A stretch of DNA of 5,641 bases from Promethearchaeota archaeon (GCA_030612905.1 JAUWNA010000146.1:1-5641); one strand, 5' to 3'; shown: positions 1 to 5,610, counted from the stretch's first letter. Program-made: numbers and translations. The notes: a model not told the origin generated them from the letters alone.

Positions 1-399
1 CCAAGAAGGGTGGGGTGGCTTGACTTATTTAACATCAAGTACGGCATTATGATAAACGGAATCGATAGAATAATTATTACTTTATTAGATGCGCTTTACG
101 GGATAACGCCTATAAAAATGTGTACTGGATACGAATTAAACGGACAGATTCTTGAAAGTTGGCCAATTCAACACGAAATTATTGAAAAGTGTAAACCTAT
201 CTATAAAGAATTTGAAGGCTGGGAAAAAAAATCAAGTGAAGAATGGTCTGAAATTGCTAACCAAGGATACGATTCTTTACCAAACACAATGAAAATTTAT
301 CTTCAGTCAATTAAGGAAGAACTTAAAACAGATATCGCTATAATATCCATCGGACCAAATAGAAACGATACGATTGTTCTGGACGAAGATTTGTTTTAA
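1..399 (+). CDS. purA: Adenylosuccinate synthetase, C-terminal part (5' end outside window)
   Basis: This is the last 132 residues of adenylosuccinate synthetase, the cytosolic enzyme that uses GTP to join aspartate to IMP in the first committed step of AMP synthesis. The frame is open to the left edge and begins with PRRVGWLD, the conserved arginine loop and GW(L/F)D block of PurA, so a start at base 10 would be artificial and the gene is truncated by the window. Further family landmarks follow in order: the INGIDRI stretch, the guanine-recognition block (here TLLD, fragment residues 27-30), IKMCTGYELNG, the CKPIYKEFEGW block, and the C-terminal IISIGPNRNDTIVL, which matches the IIS(T/V)GPDRxxTI motif of the family. 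The family normally has lysine in the TKLD block; this protein has leucine, encoded at 82-84. The gene ends with TAA and is followed by T-runs. The identification is firm; the substrate preference of this variant is uncertain. Confidence 0.95.
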   Translation, partial: PRRVGWLDLFNIKYGIMINGIDRIIITLLDALYGITPIKMCTGYELNGQILESWPIQHEIIEKCKPIYKEFEGWEKKSSEEWSEIANQGYDSLPNTMKIYLQSIKEELKTDIAIISIGPNRNDTIVLDEDLF

Positions 400-402
400 A
401 CT

Positions 403-427
403 ATTATTTATTTTTTTACTTTTTTTA
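403..427 (+). terminator. T-rich terminator after purA
   Basis: Immediately after the purA stop the plus strand carries two T-runs (about 411-417 and 420-426) without a strong hairpin. This is the usual form of an intrinsic archaeal terminator. It lies between purA and the convergent acetyltransferase gene, where a stop is expected. Confidence 0.55.
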
Positions 428-441
428 TGCATTGTTCAGGA

Positions 442-915
442 TTATAGAGTTTTTTCTAGTTCTATTTCATCTCGCATTTCAATATCATTTGATCCTAAAA
501 AAGGAATTTCGGGTTTTAGTCTCCGAGATTGTTCTAGAGCATTTAAATGTATTGCTACAATTTTAAAACTTTTTCTTTGATAAAAACGAAGAGCATCGGT
601 ATTGTCGTTTGTGGTTATAACCCATAATCTTTTACAACTTTTTAAAGTAGAAAAACTCTCAATTTCTTTCAATAATGCGGTTCCAATTCCAATATTTTCT
701 TTCAAACTATTCAATGAAACTATTTCGCATTCGTCGCCGATAATGTTATAAATTAGCAAACCTATTCTATGATTTTTATGTAAAGCGATTATTCCAGGAA
801 GTTCATTAGTATCGTGGACTTTTCCTTTCGAAACGATCTTTGTTGATATCCACACTTCTTTTATTAAATTCATTGCCCACTTACGATTAGATTGATTTAA
901 TGGTCTAACTTGCAC
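442..915 (-). CDS. GNAT-family N-acetyltransferase
   Basis: A 157-residue single-domain GCN5-related N-acetyltransferase, expected to transfer acetyl from acetyl-CoA to an amine; the substrate cannot be told from sequence. The acetyl-CoA pyrophosphate loop is residues 73-79 (ENIGIGT), fitting the (Q/R)xxGx(G/A) pattern except for Glu in place of Gln/Arg. It is preceded by the strand EIVSLNS (64-70). The second half has the strand RLWVITTNDN (96-105) and the ALRFYQRKSF block (108-117), the typical GNAT beta-5/alpha-4 region. The C-terminus SRRLKPEIP...MRDEIELEK is characteristic of a recognisable microbial GNAT subgroup. The start is GTG at 915; no ATG is in frame and a stop lies in frame at 946-948, so GTG is the only standard choice. 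There is no clear Shine-Dalgarno sequence, though a TTAAAT TATA-like element lies roughly 40 bases upstream. It lies 82 bp downstream of the PIN gene on the same strand; co-transcription is possible but not shown. Confidence 0.88.
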   Translation of the reverse strand: MQVRPLNQSNRKWAMNLIKEVWISTKIVSKGKVHDTNELPGIIALHKNHRIGLLIYNIIGDECEIVSLNSLKENIGIGTALLKEIESFSTLKSCKRLWVITTNDNTDALRFYQRKSFKIVAIHLNALEQSRRLKPEIPFLGSNDIEMRDEIELEKTL

Positions 916-997
916 ATGTTTCTTCTTATCAAAAATAATAAGTTCTCACCATGAATTTAACTTTACAGAAAAGTAAAATTTCACTTCTACTTCTTTT

Positions 998-1486
998 TTA
1001 AAGTATTACATCTATTAACTCTTTCCAGGACCAAATTGATAGAAATTTAGTTTCTGGAACACTTTTTATTATCTCTTTTAAGAGGGTATCTTCAGTTAAA
1101 AGAATCCCGTTTAGGGCCGCAGCACTTGCTGCGATCCAACAATCCATCATATCAGAATGACCTGCGTGTCGGATTTTTATAGCAATTTGACTTGCTGTGG
1201 AATCGATATAAGAATTAAAAATCTTAACATTCTGAGATGTTATTATTGTAGGAATTGCTAAAGGATATCTTTTTAAAATTTTATAATTATTATTTTTTTT
1301 ATATTCATGAATTAATTTATAAAGGCTTTCAATGAGACAAACGGATGGTAGGTAAACTTCAAAATCGTCTAATCCTTCCCCCCAAATAAGTTTTAATCCT
1401 TCATTTATTTTTGTTAAACTCTTTAATTTTATTCCAAACAATGGAAGAATAAAAGAGGTATCCAAAATAAGTCTCTGGGTTTTCAT
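998..1486 (-). CDS. PIN-domain ribonuclease toxin (VapC-like)
   Basis: A 162-residue PIN domain, a Mg/Mn-dependent RNase fold used by VapC toxins. The acidic active-site residues are all present: Asp9 in ILDTS, Glu53 in LIESLYKL, Asp115 (with Asp112 nearby) in HSDMMDCWIAASA, and Asp133 in LLTEDT. An intact catalytic set argues for an active nuclease. The target RNA is unknown; VapC toxins commonly cut tRNA or rRNA. The ATG overlaps the antitoxin stop by one base (TAATG on the coding strand), giving translational coupling and the standard antitoxin-first order of VapBC operons. The protein is slightly longer than many VapC toxins (about 130-140 residues), with the extra length around residues 20-45 and 60-95. 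I leave the gene symbol empty because many PIN subfamilies exist, but pairing with an AbrB-type partner makes the toxin call strong. Confidence 0.9.
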   Translation of the reverse strand: MKTQRLILDTSFILPLFGIKLKSLTKINEGLKLIWGEGLDDFEVYLPSVCLIESLYKLIHEYKKNNNYKILKRYPLAIPTIITSQNVKIFNSYIDSTASQIAIKIRHAGHSDMMDCWIAASAAALNGILLTEDTLLKEIIKSVPETKFLSIWSWKELIDVIL

Positions 1487-1737
1487 TAATCCGTCATCTT
1501 TTCTTGTTGCTTACCTTCTTCTTCAATCTCTCTTTCTATTTCTTCCATTGTTCCTTCAGCAATAATAGGCATCTCTAACAAATCTTCAATAGAATAAATT
1601 TTTTTAACTATTAATTCGCCAGGATGGGCTTCTATTAAAATCTCATCTCCAGCTTTAATACCAGATATTTCTCTTAGTGGTTTTTTAGGAAGAATTTCTC
1701 CCTTTTTTCCAACAATAGACTTATCTTGTGTTGTCAT
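1486..1737 (-). CDS. AbrB/SpoVT-family antitoxin (VapB-like)
   Basis: An 83-residue protein with an N-terminal SpoVT-AbrB swapped-hairpin DNA-binding domain (residues about 7-47). Visible features are the strand KSIVGKKGEILPKKPLRE, the GIKAGDEILIEA turn-strand, and GELIVKKI. The C-terminal part (about 49-83) is acidic and helical (MEEIEREIEEEGK) and is the expected toxin-binding tail that would thread into the PIN active site. As the first gene of the pair it should neutralise the PIN toxin and, with it, repress their shared promoter. The ATG at 1737 is only about 26 bp from the centre of a TATA box, so the mRNA is probably leaderless. The repeated TTTTCGGAA element flanking that TATA box is the likely binding site. 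Family assignment is secure; repression is inferred from the family and site layout. Confidence 0.9.
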   Translation of the reverse strand: MTTQDKSIVGKKGEILPKKPLREISGIKAGDEILIEAHPGELIVKKIYSIEDLLEMPIIAEGTMEEIEREIEEEGKQQEKMTD

Positions 1738-1749
1738 AAGTTATATATA

Positions 1750-1779
1750 TTTTCGGAATATTTAAATCTTTTCGGAAAA
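1750..1779 (-). promoter_or_regulatory. vapBC-like promoter with paired operator elements
   Basis: The 9-bp sequence TTTTCGGAA occurs twice on the plus strand, at 1750-1758 and 1769-1777, exactly 19 bp apart. Each copy is close to a dyad (TTTTC/GAAAA around a central base). Between them, read on the minus strand, is ATTTAAATA (1759-1767), a good archaeal TATA box about 26 bp upstream of the antitoxin ATG. Two near-palindromic sites bracketing a TATA box fit an operator at which a VapBC complex would block TBP/TFB binding. The repeats and spacing are seen directly; the regulator is inferred. Confidence 0.6.
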
Positions 1780-1816
1780 TCCATTTTTTTTCATCTAATT
1801 ATAAAAATTATATATT

Positions 1817-2374
1817 TTATTTAAAGCAAATTAATCCAAATCGGTAGGCAAAATTAACGGGAGGCCATTCTATTTCAATCTCGAAGCTTTTAACTGTTTT
1901 GTCGACGTCTATCCCTACTGCTTCCATCGAAAATCTTTTTTTATCTGGATAACGACAAGGTATGCCATCATCATAAGTGCATTTTTTCCCTTCTTTAAAG
2001 CAAATTCTGCAATATCCGTCCCATAAAACTAGCTTTTCGTTGTAGGATTCACTATAATTTTGTAAAAAAGTATTAACTTCTTTTCCTAAATAATCTCTGA
2101 CAATATCTTTACGGTAAAATGAATTTCTTATCTTTTCTTCGCTGCGTTTTGGAAAATTTAATTTAATTCTTTCTACATACTCTTTTAAATTGAATTCGTA
2201 ATATATTAGAAAGAATTTTTCGTACTGGGAAACTTTTTCTTCAAGATAAGGGGCCTCTGGCGGGCATGCCCACGAATGCCCATAGTTAGGACACTTATAA
2301 TTGGAATTATTACAATAAGATTGAACTATTGGGTCAAATACAATATCTTCTAGATTTATTTCGACAGCGGGCAC
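1817..2374 (-). CDS. DUF2284 cysteine-rich putative metal-binding protein
   Basis: A 185-residue DUF2284 protein, described in databases as a predicted metal-binding protein; its biochemical role is not established. Two cysteine clusters carry the family signature. The N-terminal one is C21-x6-C28-PNYGHSWACPP with C37. The C-terminal one is C122-x2-C125-x6-C132-x7-C140, followed by RYPDKKRFSMEAVGIDV, the PCR(H/Y)P...SMEAxGIDV motif of the family. Seven cysteines in this arrangement would suit one or two Fe-S clusters or zinc sites; this is inference. No signal peptide or membrane segment is visible, so it should be cytosolic. The start is GTG at 2374, directly preceded by an in-frame TGA, so no longer form is possible. 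A TATA box about 22 bp upstream (2391-2400) suggests a leaderless transcript. It lies 79 bp upstream of the antitoxin gene, which has its own promoter, so they are probably separate units. Confidence 0.88.
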   Translation of the reverse strand: MPAVEINLEDIVFDPIVQSYCNNSNYKCPNYGHSWACPPEAPYLEEKVSQYEKFFLIYYEFNLKEYVERIKLNFPKRSEEKIRNSFYRKDIVRDYLGKEVNTFLQNYSESYNEKLVLWDGYCRICFKEGKKCTYDDGIPCRYPDKKRFSMEAVGIDVDKTVKSFEIEIEWPPVNFAYRFGLICFK

Positions 2375-2390
2375 TCAAACTCACTTTTAA

Positions 2391-2400
2391 ATTTATAAAA
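2391..2400 (-). promoter_or_regulatory. TATA box of the DUF2284 gene
   Basis: On the minus strand this reads TTTTATAAAT, an archaeal TATA element centred about 22 bp upstream of the GTG start. That spacing places transcription initiation at or very near the start codon, so the mRNA is predicted to be leaderless. Confidence 0.5.
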
Positions 2401-2436
2401 ACTCGTTCAATCTTAATTTGAAAGAATAATCTAAAC

Positions 2437-2507
2437 AAAAAAAGGCTTATTTTTATCTTTCACAATCATGTATAACTTCAACTTATTCGAAAGGTATAAG
2501 CTTTTTT
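2437..2507. promoter_or_regulatory. Imperfect inverted repeat in the divergent promoter region
   Basis: AAAAAAAGGCTTAT at 2437-2450 is mirrored by ATAAGCTTTTTT at 2496-2507, with one extra G in the left arm and about 45 bp between. It lies between the two divergent TATA boxes, upstream of the phosphate operon, where an operator could sit. AT-rich sequence makes such matches easy to find by chance, so this is a weak call. Confidence 0.25.
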
Positions 2508-2520
2508 ATTTAATAAAAGA

Positions 2521-2530
2521 TATAAAATAA
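2521..2530 (+). promoter_or_regulatory. TATA box of the DUF47-PiT operon
   Basis: TATAAAATAA, preceded by the A-rich stretch TAATAAAAGA that could serve as the BRE. It would start transcription near 2550, leaving a leader of about 30 nt before the DUF47 ATG, long enough for the ribosome binding site seen at 2567-2574. Confidence 0.5.
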
Positions 2531-2566
2531 TATAATTATTTCTTAAGAAGAGATTCGTTAAATTTT

Positions 2567-2574
2567 GGATGTGA
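2567..2574 (+). promoter_or_regulatory. Ribosome binding site of the DUF47 gene
   Basis: GGATGTGA differs at one position from the archaeal Shine-Dalgarno GGAGGTGA and lies 5 nt before the ATG. An in-frame TAA directly precedes the ATG, so the start is fixed. Confidence 0.55.
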
Positions 2575-2579
2575 ATTAA

Positions 2580-3224
2580 ATGAAATTGTTTAAAGAAAAG
2601 ATAAACGAGTTAGATGAGGTTAACAGAGAATTTTTATCGCAATCGCTAAATAATATTTTAACTTTGCATGAATTAGTTAACCTATTCATTAACAATAAAT
2701 TAAAGAAAAAGGATTTAGAGAAGGTAATTCAAGGAGAAAAAAAGTGTGATAGAATTAAAGAAAAATATGTTCAAGTTCTTTTTAGAGACAAACGAGCACT
2801 TCCTTTTTTGGTAGAAGACCGATATAATATTTTAATGATGCTCGATGAGACTAATGATAAAATAGAATTTTTTGCCAGATTTTTTGCTGTCTTTCCATTT
2901 GATCTTTATGAAGATGTAAAAAAAGATTTCAATGATTTGACCGATTTTACAGTGGAAACTGTTGAAGAACTATTGAATTGTGCTACTCTCATTGAAACTG
3001 ATTTTAAAGCGGCATATGATAAGACATTTGAAATTGAAGCAGCAAGAAGAAAAGCTCGCAAAGCTAAATTCGATTTATTAGAAGTAGTGTTCAAAAAGAC
3101 AGATAACCCAACAAGAATCTACCTAACTTCAAAATTGGTGACATATATATACGAAATAGCACAGTGGGCAGAAGAAGTCTCTGATTATTTAAGAGGTTTA
3201 ATTATTAAATATCCAAGCAGATAA
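2580..3224 (+). CDS. DUF47 / PhoU-like phosphate transport regulator
   Basis: A 214-residue, almost entirely helical cytosolic protein of the DUF47 (PhoU-related) family, which typically accompanies and is thought to control PiT permeases. It has the family's helical-bundle layout: a leading helix (about 10-40), an E-x3-D metal-binding-type motif (E53, D57 in GEKKCDRIK), the LPFLVEDRYNILMMLDETNDKIE block (74-96) typical of the family, and a last helix with WAEEVSDYLRGL near the C-terminus, a second acidic motif. Length is normal for the family (about 200-220). It is the first gene of an operon; the permease starts about 20 bp after its stop. In this family the protein may bind metal and interact with the cytoplasmic face of the transporter; the exact action is not established. 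Confidence 0.9.
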   Translation: MKLFKEKINELDEVNREFLSQSLNNILTLHELVNLFINNKLKKKDLEKVIQGEKKCDRIKEKYVQVLFRDKRALPFLVEDRYNILMMLDETNDKIEFFARFFAVFPFDLYEDVKKDFNDLTDFTVETVEELLNCATLIETDFKAAYDKTFEIEAARRKARKAKFDLLEVVFKKTDNPTRIYLTSKLVTYIYEIAQWAEEVSDYLRGLIIKYPSR

Positions 3225-3225
3225 A

Positions 3226-3235
3226 AAGGGAAGGT
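3226..3235 (+). promoter_or_regulatory. Ribosome binding site deciding the PiT start
   Basis: The purine-rich AGGGAAGGT lies 8-9 nt before ATG at 3244. A TTG at 3235 is in frame but overlaps this element and would have a poorer spacing, so ATG at 3244 is preferred, giving 324 rather than 327 residues. Confidence 0.5.
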
Positions 3236-3243
3236 TGGACAAA

Positions 3244-4218
3244 ATGGCATTAGAATTTATAATAATTATCTTTTTGATAATTTCTATAATAATCAGCTTC
3301 GGAATAGGCGCTAACGATGAGACAATGGCAACTGTCTACGGTTCTAAAACTTTAAAGATGAAAGAACTACTTATTCTGGCCACTATTCTCTCAATTCTTG
3401 GAGCTGTATTGTTAGGCAGCGCAGTAAGTAAGACTGTTGGGGAGAACTTGTTTTCATCTACCATCGAAATCGATAACGCCATGGTTATGACAATATTGAT
3501 TTCTACAGCAATATGGTTGATTTTGTCATCTGCGTTTGGATTACCTATTTCTACTACTCATGCTACAATTGGTGCTATAATTGGAGTAGGATTCTTATTG
3601 GGGGGTCCTTTTGGTGTAAATTGGCCAACAATTCTAGAATTGGGGATGTGGTGGTTATTATCTCCAGTAATAGGATTTATTGTAACATATTACGCATATA
3701 AAATAATCCATAAAGTTATAACACCCAAACTTTCTGGGTTTAAAAGCTACGAAAGGTCAGAAAAGTTTTTTTCGTATATGTTATTAGGTGTCATCTGTTG
3801 GACGGCTTTTTCTAGAGCCGGTAATGATTGCTCAAACGCCGTAGGAATTGTAGCAGGTGTGGGGATTGGTGTCGATCTCAGTATACTGTTAATTATAACT
3901 GGATTTAGCCTTGCAAGTGGTCTAGTGATACTGGGACGAGGTGTTATAAAAAACGTAGGAACTATTACCGAATTACATCCAAGCACAGCTTTTGCAGCCC
4001 AAATTCCTATCGCTGTCATTTTATTTTTTGGAACAATATTAGGTATTCCATTATCTGGATCGCATATGTTAGTCGCATCATTAGTAGGTTTAGCAAAAGC
4101 TAGACGTGCTCCAACGCGTAAAGGTATGTGGAAAATTGTTTCAATATGGCTTTTAACATTTCCCATAGCAGCAATTCTTTCAATAGTTCTTTACTTTCCT
4201 ATTAATTATTTAATCTAA
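3244..4218 (+). CDS. PiT-family inorganic phosphate permease
   Basis: A 324-residue integral membrane protein of the PiT family, which imports phosphate (often as a metal-phosphate complex) with H+ or Na+. About ten hydrophobic segments are visible, with hydrophilic loops near 60-78 and 160-175. The two inverted halves carry the paired family motifs. In the first half they are GANDETMATVYGSK (22-35) and GLPISTTHATIGAIIG (99-114); in the second half RAGNDCSNAVGIVAG (191-205) and GIPLSGSHMLVASLVG (267-282). The second half departs from consensus: AGND replaces GAND and SGSH replaces STTH. The first repeat has ETMAT where VANAF is usual. The length suits the short prokaryotic PiT group lacking a large central loop. 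It is co-transcribed with the DUF47 gene and preceded by its own ribosome binding site. The function is confident; the coupling ion and affinity are not deducible. Confidence 0.93.
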   Translation: MALEFIIIIFLIISIIISFGIGANDETMATVYGSKTLKMKELLILATILSILGAVLLGSAVSKTVGENLFSSTIEIDNAMVMTILISTAIWLILSSAFGLPISTTHATIGAIIGVGFLLGGPFGVNWPTILELGMWWLLSPVIGFIVTYYAYKIIHKVITPKLSGFKSYERSEKFFSYMLLGVICWTAFSRAGNDCSNAVGIVAGVGIGVDLSILLIITGFSLASGLVILGRGVIKNVGTITELHPSTAFAAQIPIAVILFFGTILGIPLSGSHMLVASLVGLAKARRAPTRKGMWKIVSIWLLTFPIAAILSIVLYFPINYLI

Positions 4219-4221
4219 AAT

Positions 4222-4230
4222 ATTTTTTTT
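4222..4230 (+). terminator. T-run terminator after the PiT gene
   Basis: Eight consecutive T residues (4223-4230) start 4 bases after the permease stop. This is a simple archaeal-type terminator that would separate the phosphate operon from the methyltransferase gene. Confidence 0.45.
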
Positions 4231-4237
4231 AAAGTGA

Positions 4238-4942
4238 GTATTAATTAAATTTATCAAACCCCAAGATCTGCAAATACATATACCTGAAAGTTACCGAAAC
4301 TATTCCAGCTTTGGTCCATACATGATCCCTCTTTTTGGAAAAATGTATTTTGGAAGGATTAAAAATATTATTAAAACATTTCTTCAGTTTCGCAAAAATT
4401 TCCCTAAAGTTCTTGATATTGGAGGTGGATTGGGGTTATTTTCTTTGAACTTTAAGTTGAATTTTCCAAAAAGCAATGTTTTTATTTTAGATGAGGCTTT
4501 ATATGATGGAATTAAAGCAACTTTAACAAAGAGCACCATCATAAAAATTAATGACTACATTCAAGGAGATATTCAAAAAAAAACTAGTTTTGATAATGAT
4601 AGTTTCGATTTAATTTTTGCTCTGGATGTTTTAGAGCATGTTGACAACCCCTCTGATGCGATCGATGAAATAATGAGAATTTTAAAGAAGAATGGTCTTT
4701 TATTTATATCCGTACCGACCGAAAGTATGTTGCTAAGAGTTGTTAGAACGCTTATAGGAACCGTTAAAAACATACAAGTGAATCCACATTGGCTTGGGTT
4801 GATAAGTTCTGAAAAGGAATTCTTTAATGTTCTAAGCCAAAAAAATTTAAAAATAATTTCTAAAAGATATTTTCCATTTAAATTTCTTCCAAGATTGTTT
4901 TCTTACGATGTGTTTTATTTAATTCAAAAAAATAGAGACTAA
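4238..4942 (+). CDS. Class I SAM-dependent methyltransferase, start uncertain
   Basis: A Rossmann-fold methyltransferase of the UbiE/Methyltransf_11 type. Numbered from the first ATG (4322), it shows motif I VLDIGGGLGLFS (30-41), which binds the SAM methionine part; the acidic end of strand 2, FILDEA (Asp57), which would bind the ribose; motif II FDLIFALDVLEHVDNP (95-110); and the motif III strand LLFISVP after ILKKNG. The substrate is unknown; the variable C-terminal part (NPHWLGLISSEKEFF, then KRYFPFKFLPRLF) gives no clear clue. The frame is open for 28 codons before that ATG, from 4238 after a TGA at 4235-4237. Those codons read like protein (IHIPESYRNYSSFGPY leading into MIPLFGK), so I include them. 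They contain no ATG, GTG or TTG; ATT at 4244, ATC at 4253 or CTG at 4268 are possible starts. If only conventional starts are used, the gene is 4322-4942 (206 residues). Confidence 0.85.
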   Translation, partial: VLIKFIKPQDLQIHIPESYRNYSSFGPYMIPLFGKMYFGRIKNIIKTFLQFRKNFPKVLDIGGGLGLFSLNFKLNFPKSNVFILDEALYDGIKATLTKSTIIKINDYIQGDIQKKTSFDNDSFDLIFALDVLEHVDNPSDAIDEIMRILKKNGLLFISVPTESMLLRVVRTLIGTVKNIQVNPHWLGLISSEKEFFNVLSQKNLKIISKRYFPFKFLPRLFSYDVFYLIQKNRD

Positions 4943-5152
4943 CCATACGCTATTTCTTATAAATAATAGATAATAGGTTTCAAACCTTTATTTCTTTAAA
5001 AATGGAAATGTAAATATTAAAGATTTAGTTGTTCAAATTTAGCTTGGAAAAATCGCTTGAAAGAATCGTAAATATACAAAATCTATAAATAGCAGACTTA
5101 GCAAAATCCGAACATAGAAAAATATTAAGGAAAAAATAAAAATTAAATAAAT
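4943..5152. other. Intergenic region between convergent genes, no gene seen
   Basis: About 210 bp of very AT-rich sequence with frequent stops in all frames. It contains a small hairpin near 4975, TATA-like strings on the plus strand (for example CTATAAATAG near 5082), and T-rich minus-strand sequence near 5119-5150 that could terminate leftward transcripts. No RNA gene or small ORF is convincing. Confidence 0.5.
4975..4997 (+). terminator. Small dyad plus T-rich tract after the methyltransferase
   Basis: AGGTTTCAAACCT (4975-4987) is a perfect dyad around one central base, followed by TTATTTCTTT. It is about 32 bp past the methyltransferase stop and could end its transcript. The stem would be only 4-5 bp once a loop is allowed. 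Confidence 0.35.
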
Positions 5153-5552
5153 TTATGATTGAGTTTTTTTTTTAATCAATTTATATATATCAGTTATATT
5201 CTTTTTAAAATCGAATTGATCAAATTCAACACCCAATCTTGATCTTAAAAGAGGTGGAATATTGTCGGGTTTTAAGAAAATTGGTAGAATTGGTTTACCC
5301 ATAGCATCTGCTGCAGTCCATTCTTTTTTGACTGGCTTAGAATCTAATGCGTTAGGAGAAGTAAATAGGAGAACAACATGACATCTCCCTAAATTATCAC
5401 TCATATATTCAATGATATTATCTTGCATATCTTCTTGCCAATAGAGAACATCGAATATCTCTGGGAATTTTGTTAACTCCTCAGCAATTTCGTTTAATTA
5501 ATTCTTCTGAAGATTTAGAGCCTTTTTTTCTAAAATAAATTATACAATTAAA
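5153..5552 (-). pseudogene. Broken TIR-domain gene
   Basis: The intact part (from an ATG at 5428, 91 residues) is the C-terminal half of a TIR domain. CHVVLLFTSPNALDSKPVKKEW carries the family's beta-strand, the S-x5-S box and the Glu (residue 36, KKEW) at the position of the NADase catalytic glutamate. PILPIFLKPDNIPPLLRSRLG and a final helix follow. Upstream, the same frame continues as LNEIAEELTKFPEIFDVLYW, clearly TIR, then meets a TAA at 5498-5500. The adjacent frame continues the similarity as CIIYFRKKGSKSSEELI (5546-5496), approximating the degraded FISYAxKDS start of a TIR domain. One extra base in the AAA run at 5493-5495 explains the break. That upstream frame ends at TAG 5553-5555 and has no start codon, so more than one lesion exists. 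The pieces were presumably one TIR protein that acted in NAD cleavage or signalling. A sequencing error could explain the frameshift but hardly all the stops. Confidence 0.75.
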
Positions 5553-5610
5553 CTATTTCCTTTAGGAAAATCAGATTATTGATAATCCTTCCATAATAAG
5601 GAAAAAAGGG

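Noticed and set aside
374..580. 68-residue plus-strand ORF overlapping the purA end and the GNAT gene
   Set aside because: It lies antisense to the well-supported acetyltransferase and starts inside purA; its composition is that of a shadow frame with no recognisable motif.
971..986. Near-palindrome AAGTAAAATTTCACTT between the PIN and GNAT genes
   Set aside because: It has no loop and only A/T-rich pairing with one mismatch; in sequence this AT-rich it is expected by chance and supports neither a terminator nor an operator.
442..1737. GNAT gene as a third part of the toxin-antitoxin operon or as a GNAT-type toxin
   Set aside because: GNAT toxins usually pair with ribbon-helix-helix antitoxins directly upstream. 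Here an 82-bp gap separates it from a complete AbrB-PIN pair, and its sequence resembles a stand-alone GNAT subgroup.
2263..2272. GC-rich palindrome GGGCATGCCC
   Set aside because: It lies inside the DUF2284 coding region, in the codons of the conserved WACPP segment, so coding constraint explains it.
3747..4166. 139-residue minus-strand ORF inside the PiT gene
   Set aside because: It is antisense to conserved PiT motifs and mirrors their codon pattern; there is no promoter or ribosome binding site of its own.
5082..5091. CTATAAATAG as a promoter for a small RNA antisense to the TIR remnant
   Set aside because: TATA-like strings are frequent in this 210-bp AT-rich gap and no downstream ORF, stem structure or terminator supports a transcript.
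5556..5569. Small hairpin TTTCC-TTTA-GGAAA upstream of the TIR remnant
   Set aside because: A 5-bp stem with no repeat elsewhere in the window; it is not evidence for a mobile element end or CRISPR repeat, and no such array is present.
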